A stretch of 62,460 bases of DNA. Origin: an uncultured Christensenella sp. (lineage in GTDB: Bacteria; Bacillota; Clostridia; Christensenellales; Borkfalkiaceae). Made by a program: the position numbers and the translations under genes. Positions 62,269-62,460 of this stretch are shown here, one piece after another. The notes beneath the pieces were generated by a model. The model was not told the DNA's origin and searched no databases. It worked only from the letters and a program-made list of their open reading frames with translations. Position 1 is the stretch's first letter, and every line of letters starts with the position of its first letter. The stretch is taken from the NCBI GenBank assembly GCA_910583545.1, contig CAJTXM010000013.1, positions 1-62,460 of the forward strand, read 5' to 3'.

Positions 62269-62460
62269 TTACGTTAAATTCATATACTTATTTTTAGTCG
62301 CCATACCGCCGCGGATGTGCCGTTCGGAAAGATTTTTATTGAGAACCCTTCTTACTTTTTTAAATAGCTGCCCGTCGATATTTTTCAACCGCTCGGTTAC
62401 ATCTTTATGTACGGTAGACTTGGAAATGTCGAAATGAGAGGCGCAGGCCCGCACCGTCGT
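62269..62460 (-). CDS. spoIIID: Sporulation transcription factor SpoIIID, C-terminal part (runs off the right edge)
   Basis: The visible 63 residues carry the SpoIIID helix-turn-helix and tail: FDISKSTVHKDVTERL, then LSERHIRGGMATKNKYM, very close to the Bacillus protein (FGVSKSTVHKDLTERL, RHLRGGEATKLKY). It regulates mother-cell genes with SigE. The N-terminus is outside the window. It shows that the organism belongs to a sporulating lineage. Confidence 0.92.
   Translation of the reverse strand, partial: TTVRACASHFDISKSTVHKDVTERLKNIDGQLFKKVRRVLNKNLSERHIRGGMATKNKYMNLT

Overview
The window looks like a chromosomal piece of a spore-forming Firmicute of the Clostridia type, most likely an uncultured gut lineage; that assignment is inference. 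The basis is the Clostridial gene orders yqfC-yqfD-phoH-(HD phosphodiesterase)-ybeY-era-yqzL-recO-ppdK and plsX-rnc-smc-ftsY, a SpoIIID gene cut by the right edge, a T-box upstream of ileS, a partner-switching sigma-factor module and Gram-positive style promoters. Almost all genes are on the minus strand.

Layout: 1-763 pyruvate phosphate dikinase (5' part of the gene only). 0.9-1.7 kb, a small divergent module of an XRE repressor and a tail-anchored protein. 1.7-7.7 kb, a housekeeping and sporulation operon (yqfC to recO). 7.8-18.3 kb, one giant 3502-residue membrane-anchored surface protein. 18.5-19.4 kb, a MinD-like/MinE-like pair in which the MinD P-loop lysine is lost. 19.5-21.2 kb, a PucR-type regulator and S41 protease. 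21.6-23.7 kb, a membrane protein with a long acidic and proline-rich tail. 23.7-24.9 kb, an AT-rich metallo-beta-lactamase-fold gene enclosed by inverted repeats. 24.9-26.7 kb, a STAS/kinase/sigma/kinase partner-switching operon. 26.7-33.0 kb, rluA-like, feoB, feoA and ileS with T-box. 33.1-48.0 kb, tsaD, prfB, secA, ftsY, smc, rnc, plsX, vanW-like, PHP and recF, divergent from dnaA (48.1-49.5 kb) and mnmG. 51.7-52.2 kb, a second XRE module. 52.2-57.6 kb, a poorly known cluster (HEAT-like, TPR, Hsp33, methyltransferase, membrane protein). 57.8-62.2 kb, a 2-hydroxyacyl-CoA dehydratase activase split in two genes. 62.3 kb to the edge, spoIIID.

The strongest unexplained signals are between genes. 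One structured element of about 170 bp (called R2 here) occurs three times (upstream of ileS, upstream of mnmG, between secA and prfB). Its four successive hairpins keep pairing while their sequences change, and two copies have an alternative long-range pairing. A second family (R1) occurs three times inside operons, with terminal stems that differ between copies but always pair. Several genes have a good -10 box only 5 to 10 bases before the ATG and no Shine-Dalgarno, which suggests recurrent leaderless transcription. Both XRE modules have a palindrome exactly inside the -35/-10 spacer of a divergent promoter.

No tRNA, rRNA, CRISPR array or recognisable transposase was seen. All family assignments come from reading motifs; no database search was run.
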